This document shows, piece after piece, positions 1 through 8,818 of a DNA stretch of 64,000 nt (positions within the stretch are counted from its first letter, which is position 1; each line of letters starts with the position of its first letter). A model generated the notes under the pieces. It saw only the letters and a list, made by a program, of their open reading frames with translations. It was not told the DNA's origin and did not search any database. The stretch lies in contig CADCDO010000038.1 in the NCBI GenBank assembly GCA_902800345.1, positions 23,834 to 87,833 of the forward strand, written 5' to 3'. Source of the DNA: Fibrobacter succinogenes. Lineage in GTDB: Bacteria > Fibrobacterota > Fibrobacteria > Fibrobacterales > Fibrobacteraceae. A program made the position numbers and the translations under genes.

Positions 1-652
1 AGTAACGTTCCCGCGAAGAATAACGGTCAACAGCGCGCGACGCCATATTCGCCATTTCCCTGTGCATGGAACGTATAGCAACAGGCATGGCCTCCTTGGA
101 GCCGACCACAGTTTTTTCCGTTTGCGAATAAACTTTTTCACCATCCTTTTTCAAAAAACCAGACTTTACAAGGAACTCGAGAACGTCGCGAATTTCATCG
201 GCAGAGACATACTCCTTACATTCTTCGGCAATATCATGGGGACACGCTCCGGGCATCATCGGGGCCAGTTCACGCACCACTGGATACTTCCACGATTCGT
301 AATACTGGATTGCTTCGCCATCGATAACGCGCACTTTGTGATCTACAGCAATCTTCTCCATTTCAAAAAGGGCAGCCTTCTTGACGGAATCTCTATCGGC
401 GTTACAAAATTCAACAAGCAGTCTAAAATAATCTTCTTCATAGCAAACAAGATCCATGGCCCTCGCTACTTGAATCGCCTTGATTTTACTCAGTTTGCTC
501 TGTCCCATGCACACAAGCTTTATAAAATTCGGCGAGGAAAATCCGGCCCGTCTGCTAAATTCTCGCCACGAGAACGCTCCCAGTCGTTTGCGTTCATCGT
601 AGTAATCCTGCATATACAGGTGATAATCCTTATATTCTAGTATCGATTTCAT
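1..652 (-). CDS. TIGR02147/DUF4423-type protein, partial
   Basis: The minus strand is open from an ATG at 652 to the window edge (217 codons; the C-terminus lies outside). The protein begins MKSILEYKDYHLYMQDYY and continues with a predicted helical region containing SWREFSRRAGFSSPNFIKL, which looks like a helix-turn-helix. This opening (a YKDYR/H-type motif, then a helical DNA-binding-like block) is what I know from the TIGR02147 family, a large Fibrobacter paralogue group sharing DUF4423 and thought to be regulatory. It is divergent from purC, with about 230 bp between them. A TATAAT lies about 45 nt upstream on its strand. Family assignment is from memory of the pattern; regulatory function is inference. 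Confidence 0.7.
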   Translation of the reverse strand, partial: MKSILEYKDYHLYMQDYYDERKRLGAFSWREFSRRAGFSSPNFIKLVCMGQSKLSKIKAIQVARAMDLVCYEEDYFRLLVEFCNADRDSVKKAALFEMEKIAVDHKVRVIDGEAIQYYESWKYPVVRELAPMMPGACPHDIAEECKEYVSADEIRDVLEFLVKSGFLKKDGEKVYSQTEKTVVGSKEAMPVAIRSMHREMANMASRAVDRYSSRERY

Positions 653-766
653 ATCTATAAATTACAGTTTTTTTCAGGCTTCGTCAACACCCACATTATA
701 CAAAAATCAAGTTTTTTGCAGAAATCATGCGTTTTTTAAACTCTTTTTTATCGATAATTTTCCCAA

Positions 767-785
767 ATTATACAAACCGTATAAT
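767..785. promoter_or_regulatory. Palindrome with -10-like arms between divergent genes
   Basis: ATTATAC (767-773) and GTATAAT (779-785) form a perfect 7-bp inverted repeat with a 5-nt spacer. Each arm contains a TATAAT-like hexamer reading outward. A further ATTATACAAA lies at 695-704, where the minus strand reads TATAAT upstream of the gene starting at 652. I see no convincing -35 boxes. It could be overlapping divergent promoters or an operator; this is inference. Confidence 0.3.
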
Positions 786-879
786 ACGCAGTTTTTGGGG
801 TTAGAACTTAGAGCCTAGTTAGTAGTGCATAGACTCCCCCTAGCCCAAAAAGTCCCTTCTTTCTATATTTGCTTGCACT

Positions 880-1712
880 ATGAGCTTAAAATTTGATACT
901 CCCATTACCGAAGTTCCGCTGTTCCACCAGGGTAAAGTACGCGACATGTACGACCTGGGCGACAGCTTCCTGATGATCCCTGGTAAGGGCAAAATCCTCA
1001 ACCAGCTTTCGCTGTTCTGGTTCAAGCACCTTGGCATGAAGAACCACCTCATCACCGCCGACGTGAACGAATACCCGGCAGTCTTGAAGAAGCACGCCGA
1101 CTACCTCCGCGGCCGTTCCATGATCGTCAAAAAGGCCCACCGCCATTCCGTGGAATGCATCGTGCGCGGCTACATCGTGGGTTCCGGCTGGAAGGACTAC
1201 CAGAAGACCGGCAAAATCTGCGGTCATGTCCTCCCGGAAGGCCTGCAACTCTGCCAAAAGCTCGAAAAGCCGCTCTACACGCCGAGCACCAAGCCCGACG
1301 TTGGCCACGACGAAAACATCAGCTTCGAACAGACTTTCGATATCGTTGGCGAAAAGCAACCACACTCCGTGACATGTCTTTGGACATCTACACGAAGGCC
1401 CGCGACTACGCTGCAAGCAAGGGCATCATCCTTGCCGACACCAAGTTCGAATTCGGTGAAATCGATGGTGAAACCATCCTCATCGACGAAGTGCTCACGC
1501 CGGACTCCAGCCGTTACTGGCCCTCCGACAAGTACCAGGTAGGCAAGAACCAGGAAAGTTTCGACAAGCAGTACGTTCGTGACTGGCTCGAAACTCTCGA
1601 CTGGGGCAAGACCTATCCGGGTCCGGAAATTCCGGCAGACGTCGTGAAGAACACGCTCGCCAAGTACGAAGAAATCTTCGTGCGCCTCACCGGCAAGCAG
1701 CCGGAACTGTAA
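880..1712 (+). CDS. purC: SAICAR synthetase PurC, apparently disrupted twice
   Basis: PurC (phosphoribosylaminoimidazole-succinocarboxamide synthase) joins aspartate to CAIR in purine synthesis. The N-terminal part ([13 protein letters not shown], then [15 protein letters not shown]) and C-terminal part ([36 protein letters not shown]) are unmistakable. Two lesions are visible. First, the N-terminal part stays in frame only to about 1356; restoring one G after 1356 (GAAAAG-GCAACC) links it to the frame ending at 1712, giving about 277 aa. Second, the ATDRISAFDV signature expected between DSFLMI and PGKGKIL (about 978-982) is absent, an in-frame loss of roughly 17 residues. The family usually has about 290-300 residues in this subtype. 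As written it cannot make a normal enzyme: either a real pseudogene or sequence error. Confidence 0.85.
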
Positions 1713-1780
1713 GAGGTCGTGCCTACGGCACTCTGAGGCTTGGGTTCGGTCCTTACGGACCTTTGAGGTTTAAGCAAAAG

Positions 1781-1808
1781 AACCTGGTGAAAGCCAGGTT
1801 TTTTTTTG
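1781..1808 (+). terminator. Rho-independent terminator after purC
   Basis: AACCTGG (1781-1787) pairs with CCAGGTT (1794-1800) around a 6-nt loop, and the right arm runs into a T tract ending near 1807. It lies about 70 bp after the purC stop. Confidence 0.85.
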
Positions 1809-1836
1809 CGAAGCCTAAAATTCGATAGAGAGCGCC

Positions 1837-3114
1837 TCACCATTCCAGGATTTCATAATTTCTAGGAACACGAACTTTTTGGGGTTCCGTTACTTTCCAC
1901 ACAACATTATTGCCAATATTGCGAACGAGACGGAAACCGGCTGCCACTCCACCATTGTAATTCGACTTGAAATACCCGTAATCTATATCTTTCCATTCGG
2001 GAATTGTAGCATGAAAAATATTGTTTTCATCTTTATTTAATAAAACTGTGTTGTCACCACCTTTTAAACAAGATGGACGGTTTTTTAAAATTTTGAATGG
2101 ATTTCTTTCTTCAAAAAGAACATGTTCCCAAACTAAGCCAAACATGTCATATAAACCATAGCCGTTAGGCAATAATTGACCAACAGGACTTGAATCGTAG
2201 AGGTCTTTACTCGTACCGAATAAGGCGTACTTGAGTACATGTTTTAGTTTTTCATCTGCCGGATAATTACTCCATGGTGCATTTTTTCTGTCTCCGCCAC
2301 GTGCTAACATCATCCATTCGTCATAATAGGGAAGCCTATAACCATCAGATGTCGAATCAACTGTTACTTGAATAAATTCCTTGTCGTGATTTGTAAAATC
2401 AAAATATCCGATAACATATTTACCCTTTGATATAATGCGTTGTTCTTTTTCGTTTGATTCTGAAAAGAGATAATATGGTTTAAGTCCTTCGCGGATACTT
2501 CGTGCGTTTGCGTATTCCATAGCTTGATACAAGAATACCGTATTTGCGGCAGAGTCATGGACGTCGCATTTCTCTTTAGGCAAGTCATTTCTTTTTCTGG
2601 ACAACCATCCCGCATGAATTTCTTGTAAAGGCTTTGATTTAAAAGAAGTCTGTGCCGGAATACTGTCCCACATCAGTTGCGTAAATTCGCAGTTTGTTAC
2701 AGGATATTTATCTACTAGATACGACCCCGTTATGTATGCGAGCCTTTTAGGATCTTTTTTGTCAAATCCTAAAAGCACTTCTTCGTTCTTGAATTCAAGA
2801 AACTTCATACCGACTGCTAAATTGATTTTATGCGAAATGCCGGAGTCGTGAAATTTCACGCTAATGGCACTGGCCCCAATAAGCGTCGGAGCCTGAATTT
2901 GCAAACAAGAATCATTGAGAGCTTTAGATTTTAGCGAGGTTTGCCATGCAAGAACTTTTGAGTCCATGCAAATTTTGACAACTTCGTTTTTTTTGACTTC
3001 GAGCCAGGTTTCGTCACCTAATGAATTGCAACTCAATTCAACAGTTCTGATGTCATCAGAACATGCCATGCAAGAGAAACACAAAGCGGGCAACACTATT
3101 TTGAAAGGATTCAT
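1837..3114 (-). CDS. Lipoprotein with FGE/SUMF1-type (C-lectin fold) domain
   Basis: 425 aa. The N-terminus is a lipoprotein signal (MNPFKIVLPALCFSCMACSDD, Cys near residue 18). After about 100 residues of unassigned sequence comes an FGE-sulfatase/SUMF1-like domain, from YLVDKYPVTNCEFTQLMWD through YRLPYYDEWMMLARGG and YGLYDMFGLVWEHV to the closing GGVAAGFRLVRN. Family knowledge: such domains are found in formylglycine-generating enzymes, EgtB and many surface proteins without catalysis. I see no clear copper-binding cysteine pair, so a structural or binding role is more likely than sulfatase activation. It stands alone; the inverted-repeat array at 3194-3399 lies 80 bp upstream of its start and may be its regulatory region. 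Confidence 0.75.
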   Translation of the reverse strand: MNPFKIVLPALCFSCMACSDDIRTVELSCNSLGDETWLEVKKNEVVKICMDSKVLAWQTSLKSKALNDSCLQIQAPTLIGASAISVKFHDSGISHKINLAVGMKFLEFKNEEVLLGFDKKDPKRLAYITGSYLVDKYPVTNCEFTQLMWDSIPAQTSFKSKPLQEIHAGWLSRKRNDLPKEKCDVHDSAANTVFLYQAMEYANARSIREGLKPYYLFSESNEKEQRIISKGKYVIGYFDFTNHDKEFIQVTVDSTSDGYRLPYYDEWMMLARGGDRKNAPWSNYPADEKLKHVLKYALFGTSKDLYDSSPVGQLLPNGYGLYDMFGLVWEHVLFEERNPFKILKNRPSCLKGGDNTVLLNKDENNIFHATIPEWKDIDYGYFKSNYNGGVAAGFRLVRNIGNNVVWKVTEPQKVRVPRNYEILEW

Positions 3115-3193
3115 CCAAACTCAATCCAGGCTACATTTACATGGGTTAAAATACACAAAGCAAAGGCCCATCAACCACTTTTTTGCGAATTTT

Positions 3194-3399
3194 TGATACC
3201 AAATCGCACAATTTTTTAAATTTGGTATCATAATTTTTACTTTATCTACACCATTCTACAGGAATCCGCCGATTTTTTGATACCAAACTTGCAATTTTTT
3301 CGCTTTTGGTAACACACAACACCTCAAAAATCACGCAACAGCCCTAAATTCACTTAATTTGTTTAAATTTTTTGATACCAAAAAGACTTTTTTCAAGAT
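3194..3399. repeat. Array of three imperfect inverted repeats (GATACC type)
   Basis: Three units. Unit 1: TGATACCAAA (3194-3203) and TTTGGTATCA (3221-3230), perfect 10-bp arms. Unit 2: TGATACCAAA (3278-3287) and TTTTGGTAACA (3304-3314). Unit 3: TGATACCAAA (3373-3382) and TTTTAGTAACA (3389-3399). Each left arm is preceded by a T run and each spacer contains TTTTTT. The flanks are AT-rich and the gene-free stretch extends 3115-3557. A sister array with GCTACC/GGTAGC arms lies at 59663-59878. Function unknown: cis-regulatory region, structured 5' leader or mobile-repeat remnant. Confidence 0.8.
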
Positions 3400-3557
3400 T
3401 TTAGTAACACTTTTTTGCGAAAAAGCCATCGCAAGGCTCCCAAAATCAAGCAAAACAAGTTTTTTTCGGTACGAACTAGGCATGCACTTGCTCAAACGAG
3501 GTTGAAATGTTTAGCAATCGCATAAACACGCATTTGAACAACGTGCGAGAATCGAAA

Positions 3558-4367
3558 CTACTCCAGGTAGTATTCCCGCAACGCATCAATGGTAGCGGAA
3601 GGCACATGCATCCGCTGCGTGATGAAGTTCAATAGCGAACCGTATTCCGCATTGATACGATTGAGCGGGATTTCGAGATACTCGCGTTTGACGCTCACCA
3701 AGAAATGCAAAATGTCGAGCTGCTCTTCTGTCATCCCCGATGCACGACCTTTGGCGGTCATCGCTTCAAGCGGCTTGCGGTACGAGTTTTCGGATTCCGT
3801 GTAATCGTCTAGAATAGCGTTATCGTCGGCACCGAGAGCGGCGAGCATCAACGCCGAACAAAAACCGGCGCGGTCCTTGCCCGAAGTGCAGTGCCACAGC
3901 ACCGGAGCGCCTTTTTGCGCAAGAATTATTTCAAAGGCTTTCGCGTACTGCTTGCTCGCATAATCGCTATCGGCAAAGTAATTGTAGAGCTTATCCTTCA
4001 GCAGGGACGCCACCGGATGGCGGGCAATGCCAAAAAGAAACTCCATAAAATCTACGCCCGTCAAAGACGGCACCTGCAATTTATTAAAAACATCGCCGTG
4101 CACCATTTTATCAATAACAGGAATCGAGACTATCGACATTCCTTCAAGGATTTTATCCGGCTTTTGCTTGTTTTCAAAGTCCGAACGCAAGTCCATCACG
4201 AGACGAATGCCATATTCATCGCGCAGGCGGATCAGGTCCTGTTCTGTTGCTTTAGACAAGTTGCCACTGCGAAAAAGCAAGTCGTGCTTGACACGAGACG
4301 CTCCCGCCGGAATCCCGCCGAGCTGCCGAGCGTTTTCAATTGATTCAAACTTTAGAACATCTGCCAT
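3558..4367 (-). CDS. Tyrosine-protein phosphatase (Y_phosphatase3 type)
   Basis: 269 aa. The ATG at 4367 (MADVLKFESIENARQLGG) is preferred to one six codons upstream because AAGAGGGGAC sits just ahead of it. The family N-terminus NARQLGG and LFRSGNLS is followed by the P-loop HCTSGKDRAG at about 159-168, with nucleophile Cys160 and Arg166, and by the late DDYTESENSYRK block. These features match the bacterial tyrosine/dual-specificity phosphatases related to LipA/PtpB-type enzymes. It has no signal peptide, so it is probably cytoplasmic. The natural substrate cannot be read from the sequence and neighbours do not form an obvious operon with it. Confidence 0.88.
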   Translation of the reverse strand: MADVLKFESIENARQLGGIPAGASRVKHDLLFRSGNLSKATEQDLIRLRDEYGIRLVMDLRSDFENKQKPDKILEGMSIVSIPVIDKMVHGDVFNKLQVPSLTGVDFMEFLFGIARHPVASLLKDKLYNYFADSDYASKQYAKAFEIILAQKGAPVLWHCTSGKDRAGFCSALMLAALGADDNAILDDYTESENSYRKPLEAMTAKGRASGMTEEQLDILHFLVSVKREYLEIPLNRINAEYGSLLNFITQRMHVPSATIDALREYYLE

Positions 4368-4408
4368 AAAAGTCCCCTCTTGCACATCAATATATGAAAT
4401 TTCACAGA

Positions 4409-4486
4409 CGTCATTCTGAATGAAACGCTGTGAAATGAAGAATCCAGTAAAACTTGACTGGATTCCTCGCGTTGCTCAGGATGACG
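4409..4486. repeat. Two head-to-head copies of the GTCATYCTGA...GGATCCAGT dispersed repeat
   Basis: One copy reads rightward from CGTCATTCTGAA (4409) to GAATCCAGT (4440-4448). A reverse copy follows, from ACTGGATTC (4457-4465) to CAGGATGACG near 4486. GAATCCAGT and ACTGGATTC are a perfect 9-bp inverted repeat. Other copies of the family are at 35148, 44320, 46668, 51289, 58592 and 62390. It is a REP-like intergenic palindrome. Confidence 0.75.
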
Positions 4487-4515
4487 CACTTGGCCTCCCT
4501 ACTCGACCAAGCGTG

Positions 4516-5104
4516 TCACTTCTTCACGATTCTCAGAACGCCTTGCTTATTGTATTCAGGAGCATCCTTCGAGAAAAACGTCTTGGTTTCCTGGCGGAGC
4601 ACATAGCGTTCACCGTCGCCCCAATCAATGACACTCCCCGACTTTGCCGGGATTCCGTCTCCGAACAAACTGTCGGCGGCCATCAGGAGAGCTTCTTCCG
4701 GGTCTTCAATCGTTTTCGAGATACACAAATCCGGCAAAGCGAATGCAGCAAGTCCCAGCGTATAAAGCGTTTCGCCCGAATCAATAATGTTAATCCAGGC
4801 ATCCATTGGATATTCGCCATCGCCAAACTGGTCATCAAATGCATCGGCAGTCCATGCCGTGCCAGACTGTTGCATGTAAACCCCGATGGCTCCGGCGGCA
4901 AACATCTTCGAAATAGCGGAGTTCACCATTTCGACATCGTTCATGCTTTTTACATTCCCGAGGCTGGCGTACAACGTCAAATTGGACACTGCAACCGGGA
5001 ATCATCACCGTTTTTGCATCGGCAGCAACCTTGACGTGTTCGGTAATGGCAAAAACTTCATCAGCAGCAACTGAAATCGGGAAAGCAAGAACAAATTGGC
5101 TCAT
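4516..5104 (-). CDS. DUF4261-like protein, split by an apparent frameshift
   Basis: The minus strand starts at the ATG at 5104 (MSQFVLAFPIS, AGAGAG upstream) and runs in frame to ...AKTVMIPG. The homologous continuation AVSNLTLYASLGNVKSMNDVE is in another frame from about 4992 to the stop at 4516. Removing one A from the AA at 4993-4994 joins them into about 195 aa. The middle segment (SAISKMFAAGAIGVYMQQSG, later DAWINIIDSGETLYTLGLAAF) resembles DUF4261 proteins as I remember them; this is tentative and no biochemical role is known. It starts 13 nt after the glycosyltransferase stop, so it is probably the last gene of that operon. Confidence 0.55.
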
Positions 5105-5116
5105 ATTCAACTCTCT

Positions 5117-6262
5117 TTATAAAATGCGAACAACATTTTCGATAGCCGAACGGAGCAAATTAGGGTTTCCAATTTTCGGCATCTCAACGCAAGAGTCAAA
5201 TGCTTTGACAAGCGTTTCGGCAGACAGTTTATCCGCCGGGATTTCAACCGCATATCCAGCATTCGACAAATCGTGCGCGAGGACAATCTGTTCAAATTGC
5301 CCCGGCGTCGGTACAAAGATACATTTTGCGCCAAGTTCCGCCATGTCCATCACGGTACTGTAACCGCCACGACTGACCACATAATCAGCCCGCTTGATGA
5401 CATCTGCAAAAGCGTCGGTCGCAAGGTGCGTATGAAGTTCGATATTCCCTTCCGTCCAGCATTTCTGCTCCGCAAAAGGCTTCCCGAGAATCATCAAATG
5501 GCGGCCAGGGATTTTCAAAAGCGCATGGCGCAACTGCAATTCAAACTGAGTCCGAGCCGGTTCCACACCAGACACAACGGCAACGACTTTGTACCTTGCA
5601 TTTCTTTTCGCGGTGGTCCCGGTTGCGGTTTCAGAATCATTCATCGAACCGTCCGCATCGCCAGCCGAGAACGATCCGGCGTATCCAGAAAACCTCGATA
5701 AAGCACCCACGTAACGCAAGGGTTTTTCGCCTGGAGTCGCCCCCGAATGCGAAAGCGAGCCCGCATAGCCCGGGTAAAATTCCAAGTCCGGGACCCACAC
5801 TTCGTCAAACTTGCGCATCACGTTGGCATGCCACATCACGCCGACACGTTCAAACGCCGAGAACACCTGCGGAAACGCAATCCGACGCTGGTGCGTCATG
5901 TATATGCTATACGCTCTTTTAGAATAAAACGCAAAGCGGTTGTCCGAAAATAGAACGTCGTAGCCGTGGCGTTCGACCATTTCTTCGGCAAAATGATGTT
6001 CGTAGCGCATCACGGCGTTCAGGTGAATGCTGTTCTTGAGCAGCCAAAGCGCCATGTTGTAGCCGTGTTTCGGATAGACTATATTATAGCTCGGCGCAAG
6101 GCGCTGCCTCAATTGCGGAAACAGTTCGCGAAAGAAACTTGCATTCGCCTTCACAACCGCAAGTTCCACCTCGGCCCCAACCCGCAGGAACTCTCGGATG
6201 ACGGGCACACAGCGCGTTGCATGTCCGAGTCCCCAATCGAGCGGAGCTACAAGGACTTTCAC
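5117..6262 (-). CDS. Glycosyltransferase, GT28/MurG-like fold
   Basis: 381 aa. It begins MKVLVAPLDWGLGHATRCVP, the Gly-rich N-terminal loop typical of GT-B glycosyltransferases related to MurG and processive glycolipid transferases. The C-terminal half contains ADYVVSRGGYSTVMDMAELG and IFVPTPGQFEQIVLA, the nucleotide-sugar-binding region of the GT28 C-terminal domain. Donor and acceptor are not determinable. Its start overlaps the stop of the upstream membrane protein by 4 nt (6259-6262), which indicates translational coupling and a joint role in an envelope glycan or glycolipid. Residues 190-215 (AGSFSAGDADGSMNDSETATG) look like a low-complexity insertion. Confidence 0.85.
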   Translation of the reverse strand: MKVLVAPLDWGLGHATRCVPVIREFLRVGAEVELAVVKANASFFRELFPQLRQRLAPSYNIVYPKHGYNMALWLLKNSIHLNAVMRYEHHFAEEMVERHGYDVLFSDNRFAFYSKRAYSIYMTHQRRIAFPQVFSAFERVGVMWHANVMRKFDEVWVPDLEFYPGYAGSLSHSGATPGEKPLRYVGALSRFSGYAGSFSAGDADGSMNDSETATGTTAKRNARYKVVAVVSGVEPARTQFELQLRHALLKIPGRHLMILGKPFAEQKCWTEGNIELHTHLATDAFADVIKRADYVVSRGGYSTVMDMAELGAKCIFVPTPGQFEQIVLAHDLSNAGYAVEIPADKLSAETLVKAFDSCVEMPKIGNPNLLRSAIENVVRIL

Positions 6263-8799
6263 TTTTCGGCCTCTAACCAGGCGTGAGCCCAGTCACCGTG
6301 GTCGCAATCCTTGTTATCGCCCATCAGTACACGCAAATTAATCGATTTTGCGTCCTTGATGTTGAGCTTCAAGCGTTCCTTGTCCGTCGTATATAGTTTC
6401 TTGGAACGGTAAATTTCACGACCATCCGCCTCGACCGCGAAATAGGCTCCATCGCCACAAGCGCTTTCATCGTCAAGACCGATAACAGCGTACAGCCAAT
6501 CATAACTGCGGGAAAGAGAATATTCGATGGACGAATTCGCATGGCTTCCGATACCATAGCGGAACGGTTCGCCATCCAGCGTAATCTTGTGGTGATCAAC
6601 CGTCGCATTCATTTGCGGCTCGCCCCATTCCTGATAGAATTTTCCCATCTTGAGTTTCGAGAGAAGCGCTACGTTATCGCCCTCGACAAAGAAGTCCCTA
6701 TACGTCACGAGCGTATCATCGTCGGGCATGTAGCAGCTCAGCACCACTCGGTTCATGCCCGCACGAATCTTTACAGAATCAAGCAAAAGCGTGTCCGCAT
6801 TGTTAGAGACGAGCATTTCACCCTGGTCCTTGTCGTTCATCTTGTAATCGCAAGCAATCGATTCCGGGAAATTCTTGTTCACGACAATCATGCCGTTCGA
6901 TTCGTCGGTCACCATGAAGTTCTGCGCGTAATGAGACACGCCCTTCTTCGAGATAATCTTGTAAATGGCAAGGCCGTAACCGAAATCCCTTGCATTCATC
7001 AGAACGCGTTCGTTCTTGAAATCGCTGAGGATGTCGTCAATCTGGTCCGTCGTCTTGAAGCCCACCACACGGCTATCCCGGTTGACTTTTCCATAGCCAT
7101 CTTGGCCACGAACAAGATAAATATTGCCACCGGATTTCTGCATCCATTCCGCGAACGTCTCGGTGCTCCAATTTTTGAACGAATTTTCGCTAAAGGATGT
7201 ATGACCCGAAGCGAGCATTTGCCAAGGTCTTGCGTAAATGAACACGGAATTTTTCGGGTACTTCGCAAGTTCCGTATTCAAAAAGTCTTCTTCGGCCAAA
7301 AGTTTGTTCTTATAATAGAGCATGTTCGCCTTGTAGCTCGGCGCATGGTAGAGCATCAGCCCGATTGACAAGAAGCAAGCGACACCCATGACAATCTTCG
7401 CCGCGGCATCTTCTTTCATCTTCGTCGTAAAGAGAAGCGCATCGTAAAGCCCGAGCGCCATCAAAAGCGCAAACAGCGGGAGCGCCACGAGCACGTAACG
7501 CTGGTTGATGTCAATCGTAAACGTTCCCGACACGTTCAGGAGAATCACGAAAATCTGAACGCAGAACGTAATGCCCAGAATGAACCCGCGCACGTAGCGG
7601 CGGGAATAAATCATGCGGAACAGGAGCCACGCCGTCGCGAGGAGCAGAATCACGGTAAACGTCGTGTAGAACGGATTTTCCATGATGCCGCCGAAAGCGG
7701 AATCCGGCTTGAGGTTCATCATGACCTCAATGTTCGTCTTCAAGTTAAACCATAAGTTTCCAAGCGAGTGCGCCGCATGCGTCCCCCCCTGGAAATCATA
7801 GCCGCGATACGCCGCCATCGTATTGATAGACGGCCAGCTCACGGCAATCACGGATGCCACAAACGCCGGCAAGCGGTACGGCTTTTCGAGGAAGTACCGG
7901 TAATAGTAAAGCGCAAACGGGATAAACGCGAACACGGTTTCTTGGCGAGTCTGCGCAAAAAATCCAAGCAGCGGGACCGTAAAGAGGAAATGCTTCCACG
8001 TGACCTTGTTCGTCGGGACAAAGGCGTACCACGCCATCAGAACCGCAAGCAAGAGAATGTAAAGGACTTCGGTCGATGCCGAACGCGACTGCAACAAGTA
8101 AATCGGCATGCCGCCCAAAAAAGCCGTCGCTGCAAGCGCTAGTTTATCGCTCCGGAACCACCTGCTTAACGCAAGGAAGAACGCAATCAAGCTCAAAATG
8201 TAGAACGGGTAGTTCACCAAGAGCGCTGAATCGCGGTTCGGTTCCATGAAGTTGAACACGAGCGAATAAACGAACCCGAGAGCTTTGCCTTTGAAGTTGT
8301 TCACTTCCGTCTTGCAATCGAGAACGCCATCCGTCCAGACACCTTCGTTGCAGATACCTCCCGAATGCTGGAAATACATCTGGAGCCCCATGGACTCCCA
8401 GCTAGTCTCGTCGCTCAATACACGGTGCGTATTGCCAATGTTCCCGAAGATGAACACCGAGAACACGATGAGCAAAAGCGCAAGCCCGCAAAAGCCCTTG
8501 CCGCTCGGCAAAAAGGCTCGAACGTGTTTCGCCACGAACGGGATGTTGACAACGACGCCCGCCACGAGCAAGAGGAACGTGAGGAGGATGGAGTAATATC
8601 CCCACTCGATATCCCAATGGCGCGCATACGACACCGAAAGGTTGTTAAAGATAAGAAAGGCGAATACGAGCACGAATGCCGTAACCACCAACATAATATT
8701 TTGAGGCTTATCCCAATGTAGGGATTCTATCCATTCCGTAAGGGACTGACGCAAAGACTTCTGCTTCACATCGTCCCTTCCTATCGTTTCTTTTTTCAT
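6259..8799 (-). CDS. Polytopic membrane glycosyltransferase-like protein with C-terminal NPCBM domain
   Basis: 846 aa. Roughly residues 35-500 hold about a dozen hydrophobic segments (for example IMLVVTAFVLVFAFLIFNN) in the arrangement of GT39/ArnT/PMT-like enzymes that use polyprenyl-linked sugars. A soluble region follows. The last 100 residues contain YGIGSHANSSIEYSLSRSYD, AVIGLDDESACGDG and INLRVLMGDNKDCDHGDWAHAWLEAE, matching the NPCBM carbohydrate-binding module. Membrane position and a sugar-related role follow from the families; the reaction is inference. It overlaps the next gene by 4 nt. The start is the ATG at 8799, about 20 nt after the upstream fusion gene's stop. Confidence 0.8.
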   Translation of the reverse strand: MKKETIGRDDVKQKSLRQSLTEWIESLHWDKPQNIMLVVTAFVLVFAFLIFNNLSVSYARHWDIEWGYYSILLTFLLLVAGVVVNIPFVAKHVRAFLPSGKGFCGLALLLIVFSVFIFGNIGNTHRVLSDETSWESMGLQMYFQHSGGICNEGVWTDGVLDCKTEVNNFKGKALGFVYSLVFNFMEPNRDSALLVNYPFYILSLIAFFLALSRWFRSDKLALAATAFLGGMPIYLLQSRSASTEVLYILLLAVLMAWYAFVPTNKVTWKHFLFTVPLLGFFAQTRQETVFAFIPFALYYYRYFLEKPYRLPAFVASVIAVSWPSINTMAAYRGYDFQGGTHAAHSLGNLWFNLKTNIEVMMNLKPDSAFGGIMENPFYTTFTVILLLATAWLLFRMIYSRRYVRGFILGITFCVQIFVILLNVSGTFTIDINQRYVLVALPLFALLMALGLYDALLFTTKMKEDAAAKIVMGVACFLSIGLMLYHAPSYKANMLYYKNKLLAEEDFLNTELAKYPKNSVFIYARPWQMLASGHTSFSENSFKNWSTETFAEWMQKSGGNIYLVRGQDGYGKVNRDSRVVGFKTTDQIDDILSDFKNERVLMNARDFGYGLAIYKIISKKGVSHYAQNFMVTDESNGMIVVNKNFPESIACDYKMNDKDQGEMLVSNNADTLLLDSVKIRAGMNRVVLSCYMPDDDTLVTYRDFFVEGDNVALLSKLKMGKFYQEWGEPQMNATVDHHKITLDGEPFRYGIGSHANSSIEYSLSRSYDWLYAVIGLDDESACGDGAYFAVEADGREIYRSKKLYTTDKERLKLNIKDAKSINLRVLMGDNKDCDHGDWAHAWLEAEK

Positions 8800-8818
8800 A
8801 GTGCGTTAAATATAACAT

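Noticed and set aside
62..640. 192-aa frame on the plus strand at the left edge
   Set aside because: The minus strand encodes a recognisable TIGR02147-type protein across the same bases.
3194..3399. Integron attC-like recombination sites
   Set aside because: There is no integrase gene and no core-site GTT..AAC arrangement; arms and spacers do not fit attC structure.
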